Below are positions 5,139-12,115 of a stretch of DNA of 12,115 nt, one piece after another. Made by a program: the position numbers and the translations under genes. Origin of the DNA: Pseudomonadota bacterium (GTDB taxonomy: Bacteria > Pseudomonadota > Gammaproteobacteria > Burkholderiales > SCOH01); the NCBI GenBank assembly GCA_030917985.1, contig JAUPTR010000093.1, positions 1-12,115 on the forward strand, written 5' to 3'. Below the pieces are notes generated by a model. It made no database searches and was not told where the DNA came from. It worked only from the letters and a program-made list of their open reading frames with translations. Positions within the stretch are counted from its first letter, which is position 1, and every line of letters starts with the position of its first letter.

Positions 5139-6449
5139 ATGAACAATATCGATTGGCTACAACGCAGCCTGGCCTCCGTCTGGCACCCCTGCACCCAGAT
5201 GAAGCGTCATGAGCAGCTGCCGCTGATTCCGATTGAACGCGGCGAGGGAGCCTGGCTCATCGATTTTGATGGCAAGCGTTATCTGGATGGTATCAGCAGC
5301 TGGTGGGTCAACCTGTTTGGCCACGCCAACCCACGCATCAATGCTGCGATTATTGATCAGCTAGGCAGGCTGGAACATGTGATGCTGGCAGGCTTCACAC
5401 AGCAACCTGTAGTTGAGCTCTCTGAACGCCTCGCCACCCTCACCGGCCTGGGGCACGTGTTTTATGGGTCTGACGGCGCGTCGGCAACGGAAATTGCGCT
5501 GAAAATGAGTTTTCACTACTGGCGTAATATCGGTTTGCCGCAGAAAACCCGGTTTGCCAGCCTCAGTAACGGTTACCACGGCGAAACCATGGGCGCACTG
5601 GGCGTAACCGACGTTGCCCTATTCAAAGATGTGTATGCGCCACTGCTGCACAACAGCATCCAGCTACCCAGCCCGGATTGGCGACTGGCAGCAGCTGGCG
5701 AAACGGCAGCTGACTATGCCCTGCGTTGCGCGGCAGCAGCGGAAGCGGTGTTTGTTCAACAGGCCAACGCCATCGCAGCGGTGATTGTTGAGCCTCTGGT
5801 GCAAGGCGCAGCCGGCATGGCGATGTATCACCCACTGTATCTGAGCGAACTGCGCCGGCTCTGCCAGCAATACCAGATTCACTTGATTGCCGATGAAATT
5901 GCGGTGGGGTTTGGCCGTACCGGCAGCATGTTTGCCTGTGAACAGGCAGCGATCCAGCCGGACTTCATGTGTTTATCGAAGGGCATTACCGGCGGCTATC
6001 TACCCTTATCAGCAGTGATGACAACCGAAAAAGTGTATGCAGCGTTTTATGATGATTCGGTTGCCCGCGGCTTTCTGCATTCTCACTCTTACACCGGCAA
6101 CGCCTTGGCTTGTCGGGCCGCGCTGGCAGTGCTGGACATTTTTGCCGACGACGCAGTCATCGCTGGCAACCGGGAACAAACAACACGCATCTCGAAAGCA
6201 CTGGAACCGGTGACGCAACACGCCAGCGTCCGGAACTTCCGCAATTGCGGCATGATCTGGGCATTCGAAGTGGATACTCAACAAACGGATTTTGCCAACC
6301 GCTGCTTTCAGCTTGCGCTACAGAATGGCGTACTGCTCAGGCCGATCGGCAATACCGTATATTTGATGCCACCCTATATCCTCGACCAGCAACAAATACA
6401 TCTACTGGCACAAACCACGCTGACCATCGTGGATCAGCTCGGCGACTGA
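5139..6449 (+). CDS. bioA: Adenosylmethionine--8-amino-7-oxononanoate aminotransferase
   Basis: PLP enzyme that converts KAPA to DAPA in biotin synthesis, using S-adenosylmethionine as amino donor. 436 residues, the usual size. BioA-type motifs: VWHPCTQMK (14-22), YLDGISSWWVNLFGHANPRIN (48-68), SDGASATE (111-118), NGYHGET (144-150), VEPLVQGAAGM (217-227), ADEIAVGFGRTG (251-262, with the PLP-pyridine Asp at 253 or adjacent to it), LSKGITGGYLPLS (279-291, Schiff-base Lys 281) and HSHSYTGNALACRAALA (314-330). The WHPCTQM and SSWWVN signatures separate BioA from related class III transaminases. The start at 5139 is preferred over ATG 5130 because GGA at 5127-5129 is well spaced for it. Transcribed alone after a terminator; no other biotin gene is nearby. 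Its 3' end overlaps the convergent yihY-family gene by 16 bases. Confidence 0.96.
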   Translation: MNNIDWLQRSLASVWHPCTQMKRHEQLPLIPIERGEGAWLIDFDGKRYLDGISSWWVNLFGHANPRINAAIIDQLGRLEHVMLAGFTQQPVVELSERLATLTGLGHVFYGSDGASATEIALKMSFHYWRNIGLPQKTRFASLSNGYHGETMGALGVTDVALFKDVYAPLLHNSIQLPSPDWRLAAAGETAADYALRCAAAAEAVFVQQANAIAAVIVEPLVQGAAGMAMYHPLYLSELRRLCQQYQIHLIADEIAVGFGRTGSMFACEQAAIQPDFMCLSKGITGGYLPLSAVMTTEKVYAAFYDDSVARGFLHSHSYTGNALACRAALAVLDIFADDAVIAGNREQTTRISKALEPVTQHASVRNFRNCGMIWAFEVDTQQTDFANRCFQLALQNGVLLRPIGNTVYLMPPYILDQQQIHLLAQTTLTIVDQLGD

Positions 6450-7705
6450 GGTTTTTGCGGCAGGGTTGTTTGTCCGGCGATCAAACTCGACAAAGACTGA
6501 TCCAGCAAAACGTCGATTTGTTGCAATGTTGGTGCCAGATACAGAGCCAGTACCTGCTCCTGTGGATGCATCTTTTCCGGTCGCAATGGCCGCATCACCA
6601 GCAAATGGAACAATTCGCGCAAACTGAGTTGTTCCGGTGCCTTGCGCAACAGCCACTGGTCTTCAACGTTGCGCTCGATCAGGCCCGCGGCATGCAAGGC
6701 CTGCAGCAGCTCTGTCAGCTGATCCAGGCCACAATGCAGATATCTTTGCAGTTGCAGCACATCCAGTACGGTGCCTTTCTGCTGAGCCTCAGCCAGCACC
6801 TGCAGCAATCGAATTGCATAAAAGAAACTGCGCCCGGCGACCATCCTGCGGCGCCACGCGCCATGCTGCCAGTAGGATAATGTCGCCGTCAGTACCGCAC
6901 CAAAAAGGATGGTCGACCAGACGACGTAAACCCAAAGCAGAAAAATCGGGATGATGGCAAATGCACCGTAGACCAGCTTGTAGGATCCGAATGCCTTGAT
7001 ATACAAGGCAAATCCCTTTTTGGCCAATTCAAACAGAACGGCACCTACCGTGCCACCGATCAGCGCGTGACGCCAGGGGACATGGCAATTGGGCACCGCA
7101 TAATAAAGCAGGGAAAACGCAAGTACAGACAAAACCCACGGGCCGCCATCAATCAGCGCCATGCCGATAAATGGAACATGCTGAGCGTAGTCTGCAGACT
7201 CGGAGAACACCCAGGAGGTCAAAGAGAGGCTGGCCCCCGCCAGAAATGGGCCAAGCGTCATCGCGGCCCAGTACAATACCACCCTACGGAACAGCGAACG
7301 CGGCTCCCGCGCGCGCCAGATATCGTTGAATGCTCTTTCTATGGTCAGAATCAGCATCCAGGCAGTGATCACCAGCGAAACCACCCCGACAGCAGTCAGC
7401 CGGGTTGCGTTTTCGGAGAACTGTTTCATGTAGACAGTAATCACCTTGCTTGCCGATGCGGGCACCAGATTGGTCAGCAGCATCAGCTTGACCTGACTGA
7501 TGAGCTCATTGAACACAGGAAATGCAGACAGGATCATCAACATGATGGTCAGGAAAGGCACCAATGCCAACAAGGTCGTAAAGGTGAGGCTGCCAGCGGT
7601 CTGCAGACACTGATCTTGCTGATAACGACGCAGAACGAAACCGAGAAAACCGAAGACATCGTATCCGGGCCAACGTTTGGCCTTTTTGGCGAGGTGCAGA
7701 AACAT
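6434..7705 (-). CDS. YihY/BrkB family (UPF0761) inner membrane protein
   Basis: 423 residues. About six hydrophobic segments are visible near residues 38-62, 103-122, 142-165, 185-204, 214-235 and 246-275, with family motifs QTAGSLTFTTLLALVP (35-50), AFNDIWRAR (125-133), NCHVPWRHALIGG (206-218) and FELAKKGFALYI (225-236). Members were once misannotated as ribonuclease BN; the present view is a membrane protein of unknown, possibly transport, role. After the last membrane segment comes a cytoplasmic tail of about 140 residues; residues 294-355 look like a winged helix (helices then WLLRK), a feature I recall from betaproteobacterial members. The start at 7705 gives the family N-terminus; the ribosome site is poor. 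An in-frame extension to 7867 would overlap wrbA and lacks family character. Divergent from wrbA, convergent and overlapping with bioA. Confidence 0.92.
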   Translation of the reverse strand: MFLHLAKKAKRWPGYDVFGFLGFVLRRYQQDQCLQTAGSLTFTTLLALVPFLTIMLMILSAFPVFNELISQVKLMLLTNLVPASASKVITVYMKQFSENATRLTAVGVVSLVITAWMLILTIERAFNDIWRAREPRSLFRRVVLYWAAMTLGPFLAGASLSLTSWVFSESADYAQHVPFIGMALIDGGPWVLSVLAFSLLYYAVPNCHVPWRHALIGGTVGAVLFELAKKGFALYIKAFGSYKLVYGAFAIIPIFLLWVYVVWSTILFGAVLTATLSYWQHGAWRRRMVAGRSFFYAIRLLQVLAEAQQKGTVLDVLQLQRYLHCGLDQLTELLQALHAAGLIERNVEDQWLLRKAPEQLSLRELFHLLVMRPLRPEKMHPQEQVLALYLAPTLQQIDVLLDQSLSSLIAGQTTLPQKPQSPS

Positions 7706-7798
7706 GGCAGGAAATACGTCCAGGCAGGTTGAAAGTGAAACTGGAATCGAGCCGCAGGGGCGCAGCACTCGAGCAGCGACCTCGGAGGCAAGTGCGAC

Positions 7799-7805
7799 TA
7801 TAATA
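7799..7805. promoter_or_regulatory. Symmetric -10 region between yihY-family gene and wrbA
   Basis: TATAAT at 7799-7804 on the plus strand suits wrbA (leader about 21 bases). Read on the minus strand, the same bases, shifted by one, give TATTAT (7805-7800), a five-of-six -10 for the yihY-family gene (leader about 88 bases). No strong -35 is seen for either. One site may therefore serve both divergent genes. Confidence 0.45.
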
Positions 7806-7831
7806 CCCGACTCTTTAAAGGCATAACGGCA

Positions 7832-8425
7832 ATGCATGACATTCTGGTGCTTTACTACTCTCACCAAGGCTCAGTTCAGCAACTGGCCAAGTTAATCGCA
7901 CGCGGCATTGAATCCATCCCTGGCTGCCAGGCACGTCTGCGTACGGTACCCCGGGTATCAACGGTGTGCGAAGCGACCGAACCCGCCATTCCCGAAAACG
8001 GCGCGCCGTATGTAGAAAAGCAGGACTTGAATGAATGTATTGGCATCGCCGTCGGCAGCCCAACACGTTTCGGCAATATGGCTGCAGCAATGAAGTATTT
8101 CTGGGATGGAACGGCCAATGAATGGCTTCGTGGTGAACTGGTCGGGAAACCGGCGATGGTCTTCACCAGCAGCGGCGCCATGCACGGCGGCAATGAAAGT
8201 ACCCAGCTGAGCATGATGCTGCCACTATTGCATCACGGCATGCTGCTGATTGGTCTGCCCTTCACCGAAGCCGCGCTGAATATCACCGAGTCGGGGGGCA
8301 CGCCGTATGGTGCATCGCACGTTGCAGGGCCTCGTAACGACAAACCGCTGACGGATCATGAAAAACAATTGGCAATCGCCGCCGGCAAGCGCCTGGCGGA
8401 AACCGCTCTGAAACTGGTGGCCTGA
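7832..8425 (+). CDS. wrbA: NAD(P)H:quinone oxidoreductase, WrbA type
   Basis: Flavodoxin-like FMN enzyme that reduces quinones by two electrons, avoiding semiquinones; tetrameric and cytoplasmic in characterised members. 197 residues, normal length. FMN phosphate-binding loop YYSHQGSVQQLA (8-19), WrbA motif GSPTRFGNMAAAMKYFWD (75-92), second flavin loop TSSGAMHGGNEST (112-124), and the family-specific GGTPYGASHVAG (155-166). AAAGG at 7817-7821 is a plausible ribosome site ten bases before the ATG, and a TATAAT lies just upstream. The DUF2069 gene starts one base after its stop, so the two form an operon. Confidence 0.95.
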   Translation: MHDILVLYYSHQGSVQQLAKLIARGIESIPGCQARLRTVPRVSTVCEATEPAIPENGAPYVEKQDLNECIGIAVGSPTRFGNMAAAMKYFWDGTANEWLRGELVGKPAMVFTSSGAMHGGNESTQLSMMLPLLHHGMLLIGLPFTEAALNITESGGTPYGASHVAGPRNDKPLTDHEKQLAIAAGKRLAETALKLVA

Positions 8426-8426
8426 G

Positions 8427-8780
8427 TTGAAACGTTTACTTTATTTGGGAGCAGTCACCAGTCTGATTGCATTGATCATGCTGTGCCTGGCGTGGGAACT
8501 GTGGCTAGCGCCATTGCGCACAGGCGGTTCCTGGCTTGTCATCAAAGCGGTTCTGCTGCTTTTGCCGCTGTTTGGCATTCTGCGCGGCAAACGTTACACC
8601 TACCAATGGTCCTGCATGTTCATCCTGCTGTATTTTACCGAGGGCATCATGCGTGCCTGGAGTGAATCCGGCATGTCGCAACAACTGGCACTGGCCGAGG
8701 TGGCACTCAGCAGCATCTTTTTCGTCTGCGCCATCTACTTCGCAAAACTCAGCAGATCAGTACAAACCGAGTCTGCATAA
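8427..8780 (+). CDS. DUF2069 family small membrane protein
   Basis: 117 residues, TTG start one base after the wrbA stop (GGTGG at 8416-8420 as a weak ribosome site); no ATG appears until residue 18, inside the first membrane segment, so the TTG is required. Four hydrophobic segments, near 5-25, 37-53, 62-77 and 86-106. Family signatures: LCLAWELWLAPLR (19-31), GGSWLVIKA (33-41), GKRYTYQW (54-61) and YFTEGIMRAWSE (69-80). Function unknown. The pairing with wrbA is one I recall from other betaproteobacteria and suggests a membrane-linked role, perhaps with quinones, which is inference. The gene ends at a bidirectional terminator. Confidence 0.92.
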   Translation: MKRLLYLGAVTSLIALIMLCLAWELWLAPLRTGGSWLVIKAVLLLLPLFGILRGKRYTYQWSCMFILLYFTEGIMRAWSESGMSQQLALAEVALSSIFFVCAIYFAKLSRSVQTESA

Positions 8781-8812
8781 AAAAGCCGCAGACAGTATCG
8801 TCTGCGGCTTTT
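8781..8812. terminator. Bidirectional intrinsic terminator between DUF2069 gene and aroB
   Basis: Perfect 13-bp arms AAAAGCCGCAGAC / GTCTGCGGCTTTT around a six-base loop AGTATC. The GC core flanked by A-run and T-run gives a working terminator on both strands, fitting its place between convergent wrbA-DUF2069 and pilQ-aroK-aroB. It begins at once after the TAA of the DUF2069 gene. Confidence 0.93.
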
Positions 8813-8833
8813 AATCAAACACGGCGAACTGAC

Positions 8834-9931
8834 TTAAGCAGGTAACTCGTCAGCAACACGCTGCTCCAGAACCTTTTGCAACAAGCCTGCATCCACATTG
8901 GCATGCATGACCGCCTCGCCAATGCGCTTGAGCAGCACAAAACGAATCGTACCAGCCTCGACCTTTTTGTCGCTCGACATCAATTCGATATAACGCTGGG
9001 CACCAAGGCGCGCGCCCTTCACCGGCAATTTCGCTGCCTGCATCAATGCCAAAGTCCGCGCCAGTTCTTCTGCGGAGAACCATCCCATACGGCAAGACAG
9101 GTCGGCAGCCATAGCCATACCGGCTGCCACAGCTTCTCCATGCAACCACACACCGTAACCCATGCCAGCCTCAATCGCATGACCAAAGGTGTGCCCCAGA
9201 TTAAGCAATGCCCGAACGCCAGACTCACGCTCATCTGCGGCAACGATTTTTGCCTTGTTCCAGCATGAACGATGTACGGCGTACTCCAGCGCAGCGGTAT
9301 CTCTTGCGAGCAAGGCCGGCATGTTTTGCTCCAGCCAGCAAAAAAACTCGCAGTCACCAAGCAGACCATATTTGATCACCTCGGCCAGACCGGCCGAATA
9401 TTCACGATCGGGCAAGGTGTTCAACGTCGACATATCGGCCAAAACGATACGTGGCTGATAAAACGCCCCTATCATGTTTTTGCCAAGCGGATGATTAATG
9501 CCAGTTTTGCCGCCAACCGAGGAATCCACTTGTGACAACAAGGTCGTAGGAATCTGGATAAAAGGCACGCCGCGCTGATACGAGGCTGCAGCAAAACCCG
9601 TCATATCACCAATGACACCACCGCCCAATGCAATCAGCGTCACCTTACGCTCACAACGAGCACGCAACAGCGCATCAAAAATCAGATTGAGTGTTTCCCA
9701 GGTTTTGAATTCCTCGCCATCGGGCAAAACGATTTCCAGCACCGATTTGCCAGCATGACGCAATGGCTTCGCCACCTTGGACATATACAACGGTGCCACA
9801 GTGGTATTGCTGACAATCGCAACCTGGGAAGAACGGATATAGGGCAAGATCAGGTCAGGCTGAGCCAGCAGATCCGCGCCAATCAAAATAGGATAGGCGT
9901 CGTTGCCCAAGTCGAGATCAAGTCTTTGCAT
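8834..9931 (-). CDS. aroB: 3-dehydroquinate synthase
   Basis: Second enzyme of the shikimate pathway: converts DAHP to 3-dehydroquinate, using NAD and a divalent metal. 365 residues (E. coli 362). Visible motifs: LPDGEEFKTWET (69-80), ALGGGVIGDMTGFAA (101-115, NAD binding), IPTTLLSQVDSSVGGKTGIN (127-146), and the metal ligands Glu 184 in AEVIKYG, His 247 in LNLGHTFGHA and His 264 in LHGEAVA. All appear intact. Start at 9931 matches the family N-terminus MQRLDLDLG; it lies inside the end of aroK (14-base overlap) and has no Shine-Dalgarno sequence, so translation is probably coupled to aroK. Last gene of the pilQ-aroK-aroB run, ended by the terminator at 8781-8812. Confidence 0.97.
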   Translation of the reverse strand: MQRLDLDLGNDAYPILIGADLLAQPDLILPYIRSSQVAIVSNTTVAPLYMSKVAKPLRHAGKSVLEIVLPDGEEFKTWETLNLIFDALLRARCERKVTLIALGGGVIGDMTGFAAASYQRGVPFIQIPTTLLSQVDSSVGGKTGINHPLGKNMIGAFYQPRIVLADMSTLNTLPDREYSAGLAEVIKYGLLGDCEFFCWLEQNMPALLARDTAALEYAVHRSCWNKAKIVAADERESGVRALLNLGHTFGHAIEAGMGYGVWLHGEAVAAGMAMAADLSCRMGWFSAEELARTLALMQAAKLPVKGARLGAQRYIELMSSDKKVEAGTIRFVLLKRIGEAVMHANVDAGLLQKVLEQRVADELPA

Positions 9932-10472
9932 TATGTTGATTCTGTTGTTGCTGAAGATGTGCCTGCAGCTTGCGTTCAAGCTGGGCAACCAGACTGTTCA
10001 CGTTTTGACGCGAGGTATCGATTACGACATCGGCCAACTGGCGGTATATAGGGTCACGCTGCTCGAACAGCGCCTGGAGTTTTGCCTTGGGATCGGCCGT
10101 TTGCAACAAAGGGCGATTTCGATCGTGCTTGGTGCGCTCATACAGATCGTCAACATTGGCACGGAGATAAATCACCGTACCATTTTCCTTCAGCGCACGC
10201 TGATTTTCGGCCCGTAATACCGCACCGCCACCAGTGGCAAGCACCACATTACGCATGGAAACCAGCTCGGCAATGGTTTCCACTTCCCGATTACGGAAAC
10301 CCTCCTCGCCTTCAATTTCAAAAATAATCGGAATACGCACACCTGTACGTGCTTCTATTTCATGATCGGAGTCGAAAAACGGCCAATGCAGGCGCTTGGC
10401 CAGAATCTTGCCAACGGTCGTCTTTCCGGCTCCCATCAAGCCGATCAAAAATAAATTGCCTGCCACGTTCAT
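9918..10472 (-). CDS. aroK: Shikimate kinase
   Basis: Phosphorylates shikimate with ATP in aromatic amino acid synthesis. 184 residues from this start. Walker A GLMGAGKTT (11-19), shikimate-binding DSD (34-36) and FRNRE (59-63, Arg 60), GGGAV (81-85), the lid with NRPLL (119-123, Arg 120), and QRDPIYRQLAD (138-148, adenine region). The C-terminus is Gln-rich (LQQQQNQHN). Three in-frame starts are possible: TTG 10496, ATG 10481 and ATG 10472. I choose 10472 for its fit to the family N-terminus; 10481 is possible and has GGGA four bases upstream. It lies 30 bases after pilQ and overlaps aroB by 14 bases. A perfect hairpin covers the start (separate entry). Gene order pilQ-aroK-aroB is standard in beta- and gammaproteobacteria. 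Confidence 0.95.
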   Translation of the reverse strand: MNVAGNLFLIGLMGAGKTTVGKILAKRLHWPFFDSDHEIEARTGVRIPIIFEIEGEEGFRNREVETIAELVSMRNVVLATGGGAVLRAENQRALKENGTVIYLRANVDDLYERTKHDRNRPLLQTADPKAKLQALFEQRDPIYRQLADVVIDTSRQNVNSLVAQLERKLQAHLQQQQNQHNAKT

Positions 10473-10480
10473 GGCAGGCA
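10457..10480 (-). repeat. Inverted repeat over the aroK translation start
   Basis: On the minus strand TGCCTGCCA and TGGCAGGCA form a perfect 9-bp stem around a six-base loop TGAACG. The ATG at 10472 straddles the stem and loop, and the ATG at 10481 begins one base before the stem. No T-run follows, so it is not a terminator. In mRNA this would sequester the initiation region. Confidence 0.65.
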
Positions 10481-10502
10481 TTGTATCCCAATTCAAGGTC
10501 GC

Positions 10503-12115
10503 TCAGCGAATCGCCATGGTATCGTCCAGCACCTTGGGGGTAATGAACACAACTAGTTCGGTACGATCATTAAGCTTCTGGGTGTGTTTGAATAGATAAC
10601 CGATAATTGGGAGATCGCCCAACAAAGGTACCTTGGTGGTCACAGACTTGTCATTCTGCTCATAGACCCCACCCAGAATAGCCGTCTCTCCGTTTGCAAC
10701 AAGGACATTGGTTTTCACTAATTTCTTGTCAATCGGGGGTTCCCCGGCAACTGCTCGCGTCCAATCAGGTTCGTCTTTCTTAATCTCCAACTCCATCAGC
10801 ACTCGTCCATCTGGAGTAATACGTGGCGTTACGGCCAACGAAAGTACCGCATCCTTGAACTGCACGTTGGTTCCATTTGCGCTAACCGAACGATATGGTA
10901 CTTGCACACCGGCCTCAATCATCGCCTTCTGCTGATCTCCCGTCACGATACGAGGACTCGACAGTATCTTGCCTTTGCCATCAGACTCCATTGCCGACAG
11001 CTCCAAGTTAACCATCACGCCTTGTGAAGGGTTCAAGACACTTATGCCCAACATTCCCGAGCCTGATGCACCTGTTGCAGCCGCATTGGTAGGAAAGCTC
11101 CAGTTCAGGCCATCGGTACCACCAACGGCAGCTCCGCCAGCCAACCCGGCAGATTTCTCAATCGAGCCAGCCACACCGGTTTTAGTACTGTTCTTGATAT
11201 TTTGTCCCTGAATGCCGAATTTGGAGCCCAGTTCACGCGAAAAATTCTCGCCTGCCGATACGATACGGGCCTCTATCAACACCTGCTTGGTCGGTACATC
11301 AATCTTCGCAAGGATGCTACGGATCTCCTCCAACCGTGATGGAACATCCTGAATGAAAAGAATATTCGAACGAGTATCAATCACCGCACTGCCACGACGC
11401 GACAGTAGACGCTGATTGCTCCCCCCCTCCGCCAGAATTTTCTGGATCGCTTCTGCATTGTGATAGCGCAACTGGAATGTTTCAGTGCGCAAAGGTTCAA
11501 GTTCAGAAATGAACTGCTTCGACTCCAGTTCCAGCTTTTCCTTCAACGCCAGCTCATCGCGCGGAGCAATCCAGACGACATTGCCATTCTTGCGCTGGTC
11601 AAGACCCTTGGCCTGCAGAATGATATCCAGAGCCTGGTCCCACGGAACATCCTTGAGGCGAAGAGTCAGGGAACCATTGACAGTATCACTGGTAATGATA
11701 TTCATGCCGGTAAATTCAGCAATGACTTGCAATACCGTACGCACTTCAACATTCTGGAAATTCAGCGATAGCTTGTCGCCGCGATAGCCGAACTTCGAAC
11801 CCTGCGTCAGTTTGGTAGGGTCTTCAACAATCTGTTTAACTTCGACCACAAACTGATTGTCCGTCTGATATGCCGAATATTCCCAGATCCCTTTGGGCTC
11901 GATAACCATGCGCGTATTGCCTACGTGCACCGAGGCATCAATCTTCTGTACCGGGGTACCAAAATCCGACACATCGAGACGACGCTCCAGATCCTTGCCC
12001 AAGCCGATCTTGGCAAAATCGACGACCAGATTGCGGCCTTGCTGGCGGATATCGATACCCGTTGCGTTAGATGGGAGGTCTACGACAATTTTCCCTTCTC
12101 CATTTTTACCGCGGC
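10503..12115 (-). CDS. pilQ: Type IV pilus outer-membrane secretin PilQ (partial, N-terminus beyond window)
   Basis: 536 residues visible, open to the right edge (reading frame from 12113), so the signal peptide and probably a first AMIN domain are missing. In fragment numbering: the end of an AMIN domain (about 1-95; binds peptidoglycan in the family), secretin short domain STN/N0 (about 112-170, LSLNFQNVEVRTVLQVIAEF), a NolW/N1 domain (about 210-272), and the secretin core (about 275-527) with VLIEARIVSA, the conserved VPLLGDLPIIGYLFK near the C-terminus and a final ELVVFITPKVL. A Gly/Ala/Ser-rich stretch (about 305-350) interrupts the core, as is usual where the membrane-facing loop lies. 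PilQ is the multimeric pore through which type IV pili exit. A TTG at 12002 is only an internal Leu codon. pilMNOP would be expected to the right. Confidence 0.95.
   Translation of the reverse strand, partial: RGKNGEGKIVVDLPSNATGIDIRQQGRNLVVDFAKIGLGKDLERRLDVSDFGTPVQKIDASVHVGNTRMVIEPKGIWEYSAYQTDNQFVVEVKQIVEDPTKLTQGSKFGYRGDKLSLNFQNVEVRTVLQVIAEFTGMNIITSDTVNGSLTLRLKDVPWDQALDIILQAKGLDQRKNGNVVWIAPRDELALKEKLELESKQFISELEPLRTETFQLRYHNAEAIQKILAEGGSNQRLLSRRGSAVIDTRSNILFIQDVPSRLEEIRSILAKIDVPTKQVLIEARIVSAGENFSRELGSKFGIQGQNIKNSTKTGVAGSIEKSAGLAGGAAVGGTDGLNWSFPTNAAATGASGSGMLGISVLNPSQGVMVNLELSAMESDGKGKILSSPRIVTGDQQKAMIEAGVQVPYRSVSANGTNVQFKDAVLSLAVTPRITPDGRVLMELEIKKDEPDWTRAVAGEPPIDKKLVKTNVLVANGETAILGGVYEQNDKSVTTKVPLLGDLPIIGYLFKHTQKLNDRTELVVFITPKVLDDTMAIR

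Noticed and set aside
4934..5212. 92-residue open frame crossing the bioA spacer into bioA
   Set aside because: No ribosome site, no recognisable family, and its end overlaps bioA in another frame.
7067..7732. 221-residue plus-strand open frame opposite the yihY-family gene
   Set aside because: Low-complexity, Gln/His/Arg-rich product typical of an antisense frame over a membrane protein gene.
7706..7867. N-terminal extension of the yihY-family protein to 7867
   Set aside because: Would cross the wrbA start and the divergent promoter region; extra residues do not resemble the family, which begins near MFLHLAKK.
12000..12002. TTG as the start of pilQ
   Set aside because: The reading frame stays open to the right edge and encodes AMIN-like sequence upstream, so this is an internal Leu codon of a gene cut by the window.
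1..12115. Neisseria-type DNA uptake sequence (GCCGTCTGAA or its complement)
   Set aside because: No exact copy was seen by eye, including at the two terminators, where such sequences often sit. Variant dialects were not searched exhaustively.
1..12115. CRISPR array, mobile element or defence system
   Set aside because: No regularly spaced repeats, transposase, integrase or known defence domains; all sizeable genes are housekeeping or conserved proteins.

Overview
The window is ordinary-looking chromosome from a betaproteobacterium. The closest fit I can argue for is the Neisseriales/Chromobacteriaceae side of the class. This rests on the gene order pilQ-aroK-aroB, the linked rnfB-nth pair, a DUF1841 gene, a wrbA-DUF2069 pair and the protein sequences as I recall these families; no search was run. 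Genes are packed tightly and coding sequence is moderately GC-rich. No tRNA, rRNA, insertion sequence, prophage, CRISPR array or toxin-antitoxin pair was seen.

Layout, left to right. (1) 60-596, minus: an exported glycine-zipper protein, divergent from (2) a plus-strand run pyrD (797-1816), a short RnfB-type ferredoxin (1855-2583), nth (2599-3231), a FIST sensory-domain protein (3281-4369) and a DUF1841 protein (4362-4805). Gaps are 15-49 bases or overlapping, and the run ends at a strong hairpin terminator (4827-4850). (3) A 333-base AT-rich spacer with a G/T tract, then bioA alone (5139-6449). (4) yihY-family membrane protein (6434-7705, minus), convergent with bioA and overlapping its 3' end by 16 bases. 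(5) wrbA and a DUF2069 membrane protein (7832-8780, plus), divergent from yihY. (6) A bidirectional terminator (8781-8812). (7) aroB, aroK and pilQ on the minus strand; pilQ runs off the right edge and lacks its N-terminus.

Functions: pyrimidine synthesis (pyrD), biotin synthesis (bioA), shikimate pathway (aroK, aroB), base-excision repair (nth), type IV pilus secretion (pilQ), quinone redox (wrbA) and several conserved proteins of unknown role. The pyrD-to-DUF1841 run is the most interesting part. It joins an Rnf-type ferredoxin that has no membrane anchor, and no Rnf partners in view, to another Fe-S protein (Nth), a ligand-sensing FIST protein and a DUF1841 protein.

I did not find a clearly new biological system. 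The points worth a second look are the anchorless RnfB, the FIST/DUF1841 coupling, the winged-helix-like tail on YihY, a hairpin over the aroK start, a 16-base perfect palindrome near the left edge, a tandem repeat in the pyrD leader, and symmetric or isolated -10 elements at several promoters.
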